Positions 34,488 through 43,910 of a stretch of DNA of 62,000 nucleotides are shown here, piece after piece. The stretch lies in contig CM055097.1 of assembly GCA_029204225.1 (NCBI GenBank), forward strand, positions 31,586,802 through 31,648,801. Reading direction: 5' to 3'. The stretch comes from Diphasiastrum complanatum (Eukaryota; Streptophyta; Lycopodiopsida; Lycopodiales; Lycopodiaceae). The notes under the pieces were generated by a model, which saw nothing but the letters and a program-made list of their open reading frames with translations, was not told the origin of the DNA and did not search any database. Both the position numbers and the translations under genes were made by a program. The first letter of the stretch is position 1, and every line of letters begins with the position of its first letter.

Positions 34488-37400
34488 CCCAGTGGATCTC
34501 CATGGCTGCTGCCTAGCGATGGCGGCCTGCTCCATCGCGCCTGTTCCTCAGCGATGCTCCATGTCTTCGCACCTGTCCAGCTGCAACCAGTGCTGGCCTC
34601 CATCGCTGAGGTACTGACCTCTACTGCTTCCAGCGCTGACCTCCATTGCTGAGGTACTGAGCATCGCTGAGATTGATTCAGGTTTGTTGGAATGTAAATG
34701 GAATTGATTACATTACCATAGGTTACTTTGACCCAAAAGGTCGAGAGTTGTGTAACCATGGTCATTTATTATATTAGGCCTACTTAACTTAGAGTTAGCT
34801 AAGTTAGTATGAAATTAACTTGGTAGGGACTCATGGGTCCACTAGGCCTAATTGTGACATTAAGTACCCCAACTTTACATATTGGAGGTAATGTAACTTA
34901 TAGAAAGTTGGATAGTCAATAGTCAAGTAGTTGGATAGCCAATAGTCATGAAGTTAGATAGTCATCTTGGACTATATATATGTGTGCATCCCATTTGTAT
35001 GAGATACTTTTGTAAGCAATACTGACTATTCTCCTTGGCTGTCCACGAGTTTCTACAAGAGGGTTTCTAGCCATCTCTCTCTTTCTTTTGAGAATGCTTT
35101 GTGTGATTGAATAGTTAAGATCCTGGATCCTTTGGCTTCTATTTCCTACAAGGTTTTCATCTACCTGAGATGTCTCGCCGTAAAGGGGCTCTTGCCCTTC
35201 CTTCCATGGATACTGCATGGCGGCCTAAGAAAGATCCAGGTACTCTTGTCATACGCTTTGCATCTGCAACTGGTCGTCATGAAGTGCTAGGGAAGAGATC
35301 TACACTGCGGGGCACCACGACATACCTGGATGAAGACATTACTTTCATTCAGGTTCAAGGACGGAAAAAAGCAAAAGAGGAGGCTCTAACGAATGGAAAG
35401 CGGTTGATCTACAGGGATGGTATCATTCGTTTTGTAGATATTAAACCTGTTAATGAGATATCTGAGATTGTTCAAAGTTAGTGAGAGAGTTAGAGCACTG
35501 AAGAGATGCCAGTTGAATCTGTAAATGGTCTTCGTACCATATAATGCTAGACATTATCTTCTTCTTAGTTAATTTGGTTTTAGTTATGTTATTTGATGTA
35601 CTTGTTCGTCTTATACGCCTTTTGGCATGGAAAAGACGTTAATAAAGCTTTCTTTCTTTCTTTCTCTCTCTCTCTCTCTCTCATGATTTGGATATGTTTG
35701 TGTGATCGTTTTATTCTTCCCTTCTATGGAGGTTGTATTTTTGCAATGCCTAAATGTGAATGTTTAAGATTCTTTTGACACCTGTCATCTTCTTGGACGA
35801 ATTCCTCATTAGAAGTCGGATTTGTGGTTTATCAGCGTTTTGCAGCAGTTATCATGCGGATAAGAGAGCCAAAGACAACAGCGCTAATTTTTGCTTCTGG
35901 AAAAATGGTATCTTGAATTGAATTTGTTGTTGTTATTGTAATCAATCCATGTCTTAATGTTTGGTCGAATGTCAAATTACACAAAACAATTCTTTTTGTT
36001 AGATGCATATTTATATTGAAGCTTTCTTTCAGAGTTAGTGTTAACTGGTCTATTGGGTTTTTGTGTTATGTCGAAAGATTCGGAATGTTATTTTAAAGAC
36101 AAAAGGTTCTAGGTAGATGTAAAAAGCTTTTGATTTTGGAACCATTCAGTGTTATTTTAGCTTGCGTGGATCTAAAGTTTACTATAACTTTAAAAAATCC
36201 AATTCTAGAAGTTGGCGTATGCTATTTAAACGATGTGTTTCCTTATTGTATTGTATTTATTTTAGAATCTTTACTTTTCAGAACAAATCTTCTTCCAAAA
36301 TAAAGAGAATCTTTCTGTCTGATTATTCTATAACTTTCCTAAGGTCAACTTATGAGCATATTATCATAATAGATTTCATAGAAGATATTGTAACTATGAA
36401 GAGTAATGTGATGTAGAACGTAATCGAATGGCATTATTGAAGTTTCAGAGTTTATGTATTCAAAGGTATGTTGTACATGTCTACTCTTTGATTTAAGCAA
36501 CTAAGTTTTTAACCAATTAACAAACTAACATGAGGCATAACTTTAGAAAATCCAACTCTAGAAGTTGACGTATGCTATTTAAACGACATGTTTCCTTATT
36601 GTATTGTATTTATTGTAGAATCTTTACTTTTCAGAACACAATTTTCTTCCAGAATAAAGGGAAGCTTTCTGTTTGATAATTCTATAATTTTCATAAGCTC
36701 AACTTATGAGCAAATTATCAAAATAGAATCCATAGAAGATATTGTAACTATGAAGAGTGATGTGATGTAGAACGTAATCGAATGGCACTATTGAAGTTTC
36801 AGAGTTTATATAAAAGAAGCTATGCTATACACGTCTACTTTTTGATTCAAGCATAGAATCAATGAACCGTGGGCGGTTCACCACAGTTCTGAAAACCCTA
36901 CAGTAAACCGTACGGTTCTCAAATTTTTTTGCCCAGAACCGTGGTGAACCGTGTAGTTATTAATTAATTAATTAATTTTTTATTTAAGACATGCTTTTAC
37001 GTTCTTTCTCAGCCAGCCAGCTTAACATCACTGCAAAATCCAAAGGAAGGGATAGTAAATTGATGTTCAGGAAGGCAGGCATACTCAACGATAAACATCC
37101 TCCAAGCCGTTATGTTGCCACTTTAGAAGTTTCATTCTTCATTTAGCATGCGAAGCCTGACTGCAATCTAGACTGCTGCTTCAGGGGCGATCCCCATGGA
37201 TTTAAGAACATTGGGCTTATTTTATTTTTTAAGTGGGTCATAGCTGCTTCACTTACTGTCTGTGATCATCCACAACAAAAATTCAATTCGTAACAGCATT
37301 TTTGAAATCGGGCAACAACCCTGGAAAGAGCAATCACCTAAGATGAGGGACAAAAAATGAGCATTGAGGGGTTTTGGGGGGAAACAAATATATAAATAAA

Positions 37401-40400
37401 TAAATAAATAATTTAGATGAACCGTACCACGGTTCAAGAAACCGTGGTACGGTTCCTTCCACGGTTCCCAGGACCCACGGTTTTGGGAGCCGTGGGTTCT
37501 ATGGATTCAAGCAACGAGTTTTTAAACAATCAACAAACTAACACGAGGCCTTATGGCATATTCATAGAGTCTAAGGATCTATAAGTAAGGCTAGAACTGT
37601 GCCTACCGATAGAGGGCTCATTAATGGCCAGATAACCAACAATTGAGATAATAAAGTTGTTAATGTATGGAAAAACCATATGGGTCTAATTATTCAGTAA
37701 TAACAAATAATGTGGGGCAAAGCCTAAGGAAGCACCAATAATTTGCATGTATCTCACCCTCCTCAAAAAGAGATTATCCACAATGTACGTCTACTTTTTG
37801 ATTCAAGCAACTAGTTTTTTAAACAATTAACAAATTAACACGAGGCCTTATGGCATATTCATAGAGTCTAAGGATCTAGAAGTTAAGGCTAGAACTGTAC
37901 CTACCTATAGAGGCCTCAAAAAGAGATTATCAACAATGTCGGCATAAGAGAAATAGTATACTGCAACATGTGTACTAGAATCTATATGTTTAGGATTGAG
38001 TTAAACAAAAAAATGAAATTTCTTCCAAATATGTTGTGGATGTAACTCATGTTGTACAAATGACTCAAGAAGGCCAAATAAAGGCATACAATGAAGCAAA
38101 TGCAATATATCATAAGAAAGTTGCTGCATAGCTAGATACTATACCAATATGGTGGCCAAGAAAACCAAATGAAGGCATGAACAAGAAACATGTGATCAAA
38201 AGCATTCAACAAGAACTTGAATTGCCGCATATGAAGAAATATCACGCCAGTCATAGCAAGAGTGCTACGTAGATCATCCAATAGTAGATGCCACTACTCT
38301 CACAAGTATACCTGAAGTCAAGCATAGAATGCCAAATAAAAGTAGGACCATATACTCATGAGAAGCAAACCAATCCCAAGTAGACTACAAATGCATCTTC
38401 TAGCGATACTACACATGATTCTCAAAGGATCGATGCACTTTCTGCCAAAGTTGATGGCATGGAGCTGATGTTAAAGCAGATCTTAGAAGAATTGAAGCCT
38501 AGCCATGCACCTGAAAGAGTAAGTGCTATAGGGAATTTGGGTGGTGAGCTTGGTTCAACTGAAAGAGATGCAGATCTTGGCAAGAAGCGCAAGTTGACGG
38601 CCATTTAAGGACCTGAAACCTCCAAAGTATACAGGTGCAGTAGCGGTAAGCACCACAGATGCGGTGGAAAACTGGCTGCAAGAAAAGGCCTTTGGAATGT
38701 GTGGAATTATCGATGAGTCAGAGATGATTGCTGAAGCTACCTATCGGTTACAGGAATCGGCACAACGATGGTGGAGAAAAGTTGAGAAAGATGGCCTTGT
38801 ACGGATTCCTGGGAGGCATTTCGACAAATATTTGTACAAAATTGGGTGCCTCTTGATGAAAAGAATCGAGCCATGCAACAGTGGACAGGCCTCAAGCAAG
38901 GCAATTGGTCGGTTCAAGAATATGTTGATCGATATAGAGAGGCTTTGCTGAGAATCCTTGAGGAAGTGCCTATGTATTTACACGTGTTTTATTTCATCGA
39001 AAGACTCAGGGAGAGTTTGCGACCTTTTGTGTGAAAGGAGCAAATACACACTGTTCAGAATGTCATTCAAATGGCTATTTATTATGAAGATGGGAAGAAG
39101 TCCCATGAACCAGCTTCGAGAACCTCGAGTGGTCAAGCCCAAGGGGGCCAAATGCCTTGGGGTAAGCACAAATTCAAGAAGTTGAAAGGCCAATGGCAAG
39201 GGCAAGCTCCAGGTGGCCAAAAGGGTAAAGGGGTTGGTGCTCCGAAAGGCAAAGGGTTGTATGGGCGGGTGTTGTCACCACAGGACCAAGAGAGGGCAAA
39301 AGAGAGAATCTATGCTTTGGATGCTTGGGACAACATCAGTGGAAGGAATGTCACGAACAAGATGAGAACCACTTATAATCTTCAAGTAGAGCAGTAGCAG
39401 CAGCAACCAATGGAAGTGGAAGAGATCTTGCCAGAAGCTAATCCCGATGTTCCTCGTTTGATGAATGTTTCTGTGGTGCGGAAGGTGGACACGGCTCCTC
39501 CAGTGACGCTATCGAAAGTGGCACAACATGGGTATCAATTTCCTGACACTTTTTTGATAGTTATGCGTGGACAAATTGTGGCAAAAGTATTCTAGTTCTA
39601 TTTGACATTGGGTCCCTCGCATAATGTCATAAATTCAACTCTTGTTAAGAAGTTAAAAGTGAGCACACAACCGTCCAACTACCAGTACACAGTCGAGATT
39701 GCTGATGGAAAGGGTACAAAGATTTGGGACACGAGGGTTGTGAGTATGTCTTTAACTATTCAGAGTTATTCTAAGGAGTTGGATTTTGAGATAACTCGTT
39801 TGGCGTGCTTTGATGTCGTTCTGGGGATGTCTTGGCACGCGATGCGGAAGCCTTATATAGCTTGGGATACTCATGTGAATGAGTTTCAGCATGGTGGTAA
39901 GCTTCATCCCATCCGTGGTGAGCGGGATGTGCCTCTAGGACCACTGGTCTCAGCTACGCAATTGCGTAAGGTAAGCTATGAAGGTAGTATATATGTTTGT
40001 TTTCTATTGGATATGACTACCAGTACTAGTGAGAGTAGCATGTGGCAGGTGCAAGACAATACTTGAGCTAATCTAGACCGTGAAATTAGGAGTGAGTTTG
40101 CATGTGTTTACTGATGAATGTTGAACATAAGATTGAGCTTATTCCCGGATCCTGTCCTGTAAATAGACCACCTTATATAATGAGTTTGAGAGAGGAAGAG
40201 GAGGTGAGGAAGATGCTAGAGGACTATCTTGCACATGGGAAGATTAGGCCTAGCTTCTCACCTTTTGCCTCGCCGATCATTCTAGTAAAAACAAAGGACG
40301 GATCTTGGCGTATGTGCGTATTGATGATTTGCTTGATGCTCTTCATGGTGCTACTGTATTTAGTAAGATAGACTTGAAGAGTGGGTATCATTAGGTTAGA

Positions 40401-43400
40401 GTTCGTGAAGATTCATAAAACTGCCTTCTGAACTCGGTTTGGTCATTATGAGTATCTTGTGATGGCCTTTGGTTTAACTAACGCCCCAACTACATTCATG
40501 ATGTTGATGAATGATGTAGTCAGACCGTATATGGGTAAGTTTGTTATAAATTTTTTTGATGATATTTTGACTTGCAATGCAGGTGAGGCCAAGCATGTGA
40601 CCCACCTTAGGACTGTGTTGTCTACCTTGAGGGAAAACAAATTGTTTGCTAATGCAAAAAAGAGCGAACCTTTAAAAAAAAGAAATTGAGTATCTAGGTC
40701 ATATTGTGATTGCTGATGGAGTAAGACTTGATCTTAAGAAAGTTGCTGTGATCGTTGCGTGGTTTGTGCCAGCTGATTTGACAACATTGAAGTCTTTTCT
40801 AAGATTGGTGGTGTTCTATAGAAAATATGTTAAGAATTACTCCCGTATTGCAGCACCTTTGACATATCTAACTCAAAAGAGCAAGTTGGTGAGTGGACAT
40901 AAGTGCAGCAAGCAAGCTTTGATCAGTTAAAGCAAGCTATCGTCGAGTGCGTCACTCTAAAAATTGTTGACCCTCTAAAACCGTATATCCTTGATACGGA
41001 TGCGAGTGACATTGCTGGGGGGGCAGTGCTGCTGCAGGAGGGAAGGCCTGTAGCCTTTGAGAGCAAGAAGCTCACCTCGGCACAGCGGAATTACCCAACT
41101 CATGAGAAAGAGTTGTTCAACTCCATTGATGGTAAACAGGTTTTTGCCCATTTCGTCGCAACGACCAAGAAGGTCACAACTTCAGATAGATGAGTTTTTT
41201 TATCTAGGATGTCCTATGGCATAAAAGTTATGCTCTTGAGAACCTATCGGGAATTTGAGATTGGAGATTGGGTATATTTATCAGTCTCTTCCAAGTCGAA
41301 AGTGCTACGCATAGGAAAGTGTGCCAAAATGTCTCTTAGCTGTTGTGGACCATGGCTATTTTTTTAAGAAAGTTAGCTAGGTAGTTTACAAGCTACACAA
41401 CTATCCTTGGGATGCGACTCGCGAGGTACATTCAATGTTTCATACAATGGTGATAACCTAGTAGAAAAACTGGTGTCTCTAGAAGAGAAAGACACTACAG
41501 ATTATGGGCTAGAGAAAGTGCTAGATTGGAGAGGGTGGTGATTGCGGAATTGCCTCCAAAAGTATGTAGTGACTTGGAAAGGGCATCCATTGTTAGATGC
41601 TACCTTGGAGATGTGATAGTGTTTGTAGAAGTCTTATCCAATTTTTTTCATTGAGGATCGACGACTCGCTAGTTAGAGCCCAGTTTGCCGGCTCTTATAT
41701 GAGCTCAGCATGGCCGGTTACTACAGGGCCCGAGGCCAAGTATTGGCAAAGGCCGGTAACCGAAGTGGACTCTGGCCCAAGCTAGGACATGTGTGTCACA
41801 AGTAGTGACCTAGTGTGACTGCTTGACAAATTGTTAGAGAAGCGGTGATTTGTGACCCTTGGGATCCTAGCTGTCAATGATGAAATGCTAGCCGACAGCC
41901 GGGATGACCAAGTGGGTCACTAGTCCATGGCGGGGCATGGGGGTGGTACCCTTTGAGTCACACTTAATTCACAGGTCATAAGTAGCATGCATGCCAAGTG
42001 GAGTGATCGCCTCCAATTGGATGCCATGTGCTAGGTGATACGAATAGCAGGTAGGACTCAAAGAGGAGGGTGCTTACGGTTGGGATTCACAAGCTTGGAG
42101 AGACGAGCTTTGTGACAATGGTCCCGCATGTCATCCTTCATTTTCTTGTTCTAGAAAAACAAGCTGCATGCATCCTTTTCCTCCATGACCACCTGTGGCA
42201 TCGTCTACCTTTTTGTGGCATATTTTCTTCCTTCATTTTCATTGCCTCTTCTTGACAGATTCATGTTTTTCGGCACATTCCTTTTTGGGGCATCCTTTCT
42301 TACAGATCATTCTATATCAATATAGGCAGCATAATGAACAGTTGAGGACGATTTTTTTGTTAGTAGGCAATCTGAAATTTGGGTTTAGTGGCTTGGGGCC
42401 TTAGTACCCTAAATCCATACCGATTGTATTTGTGCCAATGTCCATTTAGTCATATGTTCAATAACCAACTGGATTTTCTGGAAGGTGACCTGCTTTTGGA
42501 TATTCAATCCTTATCAAACCCCTGATTGGAGATACAGATAATCCCTAAAAGGGTCCGCATATGAATACCATTTGATGAATGAGATTTTGAGTTCCTTTGG
42601 AAAAGAGCTTGGGCCTGCAAAGCAGTATGTCAATAATTAGTCTTGATACCGTCATTGAAATCATAATCACTTTACATTTCGGGCATTAAATATTTGCATG
42701 ACTGTCTATGAATGTTTAATCTTATTGTCTATTAGGTACATTCTACTACAAGCTCTCAGTAGATTCAGGTTTACAGGCTCCTTTATGGATGACAGGTGTG
42801 CACTGGGGCAAAAAGTGAGCAACAATCAAAGCTTGCAGCAAGAAAGGTGATTATTGAATCTGGACAAGAACATGACAGGATAATCCTTTTTTAATTATTA
42901 TCACAAAATCAGAATGAGGTATAATTCAGCGGAAGGTTGTTATGATATATCTATATATAGCATACATATCCATATTGAGATCTTTAAGAGGTTTGATGGT
43001 TTGGGGATTTCAGTATGCTCGAATTATTCAGAAGTTGGGGTTTCCCGCTCAGTTCAAGGTACATCTACAGCTCTTACATTGAGCTCAGATTGATTCTGCC
43101 ATTTTGTACTTCAACTAAAGCATGTGGAGTCTTTCTTGGCTGTACTAGGCTTTTGTGAGGTCTTTGAATGGCACATTTTAAGAATCTTATTCTTTTTGAT
43201 TTCAGGATTTTAAAATTCAAAATATTGTGGGCTCTTGCGATGTAAAGTTTCCCATCAGATTGGAAGGGCTTTCATATGCTCATGGACATTTTTCTAGTGT
43301 GAGTTCTTATATATCAGTGTTAGCCAATCACCAAGACAGTACGATTCCTGTTCTCAAATGATTACAATTGCTTTTACTTGACAATGTCGTTATTTTATTT

Positions 43401-43910
43401 GCAACAGTATGAGCCAGAGTTGTTTCCTGGATTAATTTACAGAATGAAGCAGCCAAAGATTGTGCTACTTATATTTGTTTCAGGGAAGATTGTACTTACA
43501 GGTGCAAAGGTAAGGCCATTCGGTAAATTTTCTAAATTTCAATAATCTGCATTCAGCTTCACATCCTCTTGATGACAATATTTTTTAGAGCTGGCAATCT
43601 GTCACGTTGCTTGTGTGTAAGCTGATACAGATGGTAGTTGATCGTTTGAGTGTTTGCTATTACCTATTGTCAATTAGCAGCAACTTGTTGGAACCAAAGA
43701 TTTTGCACCAATTGACTGCTGAACTGCACTCTAGCGAGCTTGTTTGCAAAGTTTCCTTGCTCTCTTTTCTTGGGCGGGTTTTCCTTACTCATGAGTTGAA
43801 ATTTGTGGATGTCATAATTGAACTGCTTTTAGGTAAGGGATGAAATTTATGAAGCTTTTGAAAACATCTACCCTGTATTGACAGAGTTCAGAAAGATCCA
43901 ACAGTGGTGA
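27758..43910 (+). CDS. TBP: TATA-box-binding protein (TBP), 8 coding exons, 201 aa
   Basis: Nuclear general transcription factor that binds and bends TATA-box DNA, nucleates TFIID and is also used by RNA polymerases I and III. Coding exons: 27758-27834, 32645-32732, 35836-35907, 42796-42846, 43014-43058, 43206-43298, 43408-43509, 43833-43910. All introns are GT-AG; the frame is unbroken and totals 201 residues plus TGA, against about 200 in Arabidopsis. The N terminus reads [20 protein letters not shown]. Two TBP repeats form the saddle; the intercalating residues F57, F74, F148 and F165 are all present at the canonical numbering, and motifs [12 protein letters not shown] and [10 protein letters not shown] are intact. 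Introns 1-3 (4810, 3103, 6888 bp) are full of transposons; introns 4-7 are 167, 147, 109 and 323 bp. Intact splice sites suggest a functional gene. Confidence 0.96.
28869..30290 (-). pseudogene. Ty3-type pol relic inside TBP intron 1
   Basis: Reading leftward from about 30288: gag end, protease with [14 protein letters not shown] near 29900 (D-N-G replaces the usual D-S/T-G), connector, start of RT ([21 protein letters not shown], then [14 protein letters not shown] near 29375), and RT catalytic region with VIVYLDDIL near 29165. Between the DFKKLN block and [18 protein letters not shown] the segment carrying the first RT catalytic Asp is missing, a deletion of roughly 100 bp. The frame also shifts several times. 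Antisense to TBP, so removed with the intron. Not functional. Confidence 0.85.
30299..30806 (+). mobile_element. Solo LTR, Copia type, inside the Ty3 relic
   Basis: 508 bp beginning TGTGGGAAAG and ending ATCTTTCACA. TATA box TATAAAAGG at 30431-30439 after an AAGTGGCCAAATAGG block that parallels the intact Copia LTR (AAGTGGCCAAGAGG then CTATAAATAG); the CACACGTGTGAAAT palindrome and GTACGGACA word also recur in the same order. So it is a diverged member of that LTR group. No internal region is attached on either side, and Ty3 gag-region coding resumes beyond it. The five-base flanks (GAAAG, GATCT) do not match, so the target duplication is lost or the boundary is off by some bases. Confidence 0.7.
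30807..30960 (-). pseudogene. Ty3 gag-region coding beyond the solo LTR
   Basis: Minus-strand reading gives a Lys/Pro/Gly-rich stretch ([34 protein letters not shown]) with one stop. It resembles the basic linker of gag and has the same orientation as the 28869-30290 relic; probably the same element split by the LTR insertion. Confidence 0.5.
32341..32510. repeat. Three diverged tandem copies, 54-61-bp unit
   Basis: Units starting GTG(A/G)GATTATGGA near 32341, 32402 and 32456, each with an (A)TTTGTA(A/T)AATTGCTTAG-like end; the third is truncated. Confidence 0.75.
32645..32732 (+). CDS. TBP: TBP coding exon 2 (residues 26-55)
   Basis: Follows TTTGCAG; encodes [20 protein letters not shown] then ARNAEYNPK, start of TBP repeat 1. 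Donor AAG|GTCAGA. Confidence 0.96.
33652..33664 (-). other. Primer binding site next to a minus-strand LTR
   Basis: Minus strand reads TGGTATCAAAGCC, a tRNA-Met-type PBS two bases from the LTR end at 33667. Confidence 0.75.
33667..34118 (-). mobile_element. LTR of a truncated minus-strand element in TBP intron 2
   Basis: 452 bp. On the minus strand it begins TGTTAGGGACCC and ends GAGTCTAACA; the ends form TGTTAG/CTAACA with TG..CA. The PBS follows directly. Leader-like sequence continues to lower coordinates (to about 33240) but no gag was found, so the element is truncated or non-coding. Outer flank is TGATC. Confidence 0.7.
34355..34483 (+). mobile_element. 3' end of a LINE-like element with (TTC/TC)n tail
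   Basis: CCTTTTGACATGGAAAA then TTAATAAAGCTTTC leads into a (TTC)n and (TC)n tail. The same 3' end, CCTTTTGGCATGGAAAA and TTAATAAAGCTTTC with (TTTC)n(TC)n, occurs at 35615-35682. Two independent copies of one 3' terminus with a simple tail indicate target-primed non-LTR elements. Confidence 0.55.
34432..34483. repeat. (TC)n microsatellite
   Basis: 52 bp of TC, continuous with the LINE-like tail. Confidence 0.97.
34680..34684. repeat. Target-site duplication (left), AGGTT
   Basis: Abuts the solo LTR at 34685; repeated exactly at 35151-35155. Confidence 0.85.
34685..35150 (+). mobile_element. Solo LTR (466 bp) splitting the LINE-like fragment
   Basis: Begins TGTTGGAATG, ends TTTCCTACA (inverted ends TGTTGGAA/TTCCTACA), flanked on both sides by AGGTT. 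It has a TATA-like TATATATA at 34973-34981. No PBS or internal sequence is attached, so it formed by recombination between the two LTRs of a full element. Removing it restores TGATTCAGGTTTTCATC, joining the two parts of the interrupted element. Confidence 0.85.
35151..35155. repeat. Target-site duplication (right), AGGTT
   Basis: Identical to 34680-34684. Confidence 0.85.
35170..35481 (+). pseudogene. LINE ORF1-like (RRM/C-terminal-domain type) fragment, 103 aa
   Basis: Open frame [17 protein letters not shown]..., then [38 protein letters not shown], a Lys/Ala helix and [18 protein letters not shown]. The order (β-strand with IRF, helix with R-x3-L, an LKG-T-x-Y-x-D-x-D-x-T-like turn, basic helix, GK-x-Y-R-x-G-x-x-R-F) resembles the RRM-to-C-terminal-domain part of L1-type ORF1 proteins, which bind nucleic acid. 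No endonuclease or RT follows: about 140 bp after the stop comes the AATAAAG and (TTTC)n tail. So this is either an internally deleted LINE or a short ORF1-only non-autonomous element. The assignment is by pattern only. Confidence 0.45.
35482..35684 (+). mobile_element. 3'UTR and (TTTC)n(TC)n tail of the LINE-like element
   Basis: Ends CTTTTGGCATGGAAAAGACG, TTAATAAAGCTTTC, (TTTC)n and (TC)n. It matches the terminus at 34355-34483. Confidence 0.55.
35836..35907 (+). CDS. TBP: TBP coding exon 3 (residues 56-79)
   Basis: Follows TTTATCAG; encodes [20 protein letters not shown] then SGKM, including F57 and F74, the pair that inserts at one end of the TATA box. Donor ATG|GTATCT. Confidence 0.96.
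36184..37935. repeat. Tandem repeat array, diverged units, interrupted by a MITE
   Basis: Unit A (36184-36536) and unit B (from 36537) share CTTTA(A/G)AAAATCC, TTATTGTATTGTATTTATT and GAAGATATTGTAACTATGAA, about 353 bp apart. B is broken by the MITE at 36852-37503 and resumes at 37504. A third, shorter unit runs from about 37783 to 37935 (GTCTACTTTTTGATTCAAGC, ACACGAGGCCTTATGGCATA). Open frames at 36162 and 36588 are just the two copies of the same non-coding stretch. Confidence 0.85.
36852..37503. mobile_element. Non-autonomous hAT-type transposon (MITE), 652 bp
   Basis: Ends CATAGAAT...TTCTATG (terminal inverted repeat CATAGAA, fitting the hAT C-A-x-x-G start), flanked by an 8-bp duplication GATTCAAG (36844-36851 and 37504-37511). 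Subterminal regions are crowded with ACCGT/ACGGT words on both strands within about 100-130 bp of each end, as expected for hAT transposase binding sites. No coding capacity. Two uninterrupted paralogous sites in the same array (near 36494 and 37801) show the empty site. Ends could shift by two bases, giving a 10-bp duplication that would suit a Mutator element instead. Confidence 0.8.
38400..41635 (+). pseudogene. Ty3 chromovirus-like relic in TBP intron 3
   Basis: Plus-strand Ty3 element in decay. Coiled-coil gag start (38410-38605), capsid ([12 protein letters not shown], then [19 protein letters not shown] and [15 protein letters not shown] with frameshifts), Gly/Lys-rich tail, damaged protease (39600-40066, GPSHNVI and VVLGMSWH), RT from 40102 ([36 protein letters not shown] near 40550), RNase H ([18 protein letters not shown] near 40985). 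At about 41150-41230 sequence jumps from RNase H to the integrase C terminus ([11 protein letters not shown]), then a chromodomain-like LEKVLDWRG...[16 protein letters not shown] (41510-41612). The integrase core is deleted. The chromodomain identifies a chromovirus. Many stops; dead. Confidence 0.88.
41640..42795. other. End of TBP intron 3, no feature recognised
   Basis: Includes duplicated-looking words (CAAGTAGTGACC, GGTCACTAG) and may contain the decayed 3' LTR of the chromovirus relic, but I could not define terminal repeats. Confidence 0.35.
42796..42846 (+). CDS. TBP: TBP coding exon 4 (residues 80-96)
   Basis: Follows GATGACAG; encodes [17 protein letters not shown]. Donor AAG|GTGATT. 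Confidence 0.96.
43014..43058 (+). CDS. TBP: TBP coding exon 5 (residues 97-111)
   Basis: Follows GGATTTCAG; encodes [15 protein letters not shown], the helix ending repeat 1 and the linker. Donor AAG|GTACAT. Confidence 0.96.
43206..43298 (+). CDS. TBP: TBP coding exon 6 (residues 112-142)
   Basis: Follows TGATTTCAG; encodes [20 protein letters not shown] then [11 protein letters not shown], start of repeat 2. Donor AGT|GTGAGT. Confidence 0.96.
43408..43509 (+). CDS. TBP: TBP coding exon 7 (residues 143-176)
   Basis: Follows GCAACAG; encodes [17 protein letters not shown] then [17 protein letters not shown], with F148 and F165, the second intercalating pair. Donor AAG|GTAAGG. Confidence 0.96.
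43833..43910 (+). CDS. TBP: TBP coding exon 8 (residues 177-201) and stop
   Basis: Follows CTGCTTTTAG; encodes [20 protein letters not shown] then KIQQW and TGA at 43908-43910. Confidence 0.96.
   Translation, partial: VRDEIYEAFENIYPVLTEFRKIQQW

Larger units (their letters stand above)
32733..35835 (+). other. TBP: TBP intron 2 (3103 bp)
   Basis: GTCAGA donor, TTTATCAG acceptor. Contains a minus-strand PBS/LTR pair, a LINE ORF1-like fragment and a solo LTR with target duplication. 32735-33650 is otherwise unassigned; its GC-rich frames are shadows. Confidence 0.92.
35908..42795 (+). other. TBP: TBP intron 3 (6888 bp)
   Basis: GTATCT donor, ATGACAG acceptor. Contains a tandem array split by a hAT-like MITE (36184-37935) and a Ty3 chromovirus relic (38400-41630). 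41640-42795 has no recognised feature and may include the relic's decayed 3' LTR. Confidence 0.92.

Noticed and set aside
36162-36770. Two similar 60-84-codon frames.
   Set aside because: Similarity is due to the tandem DNA duplication; neither is conserved as protein nor has a known domain.
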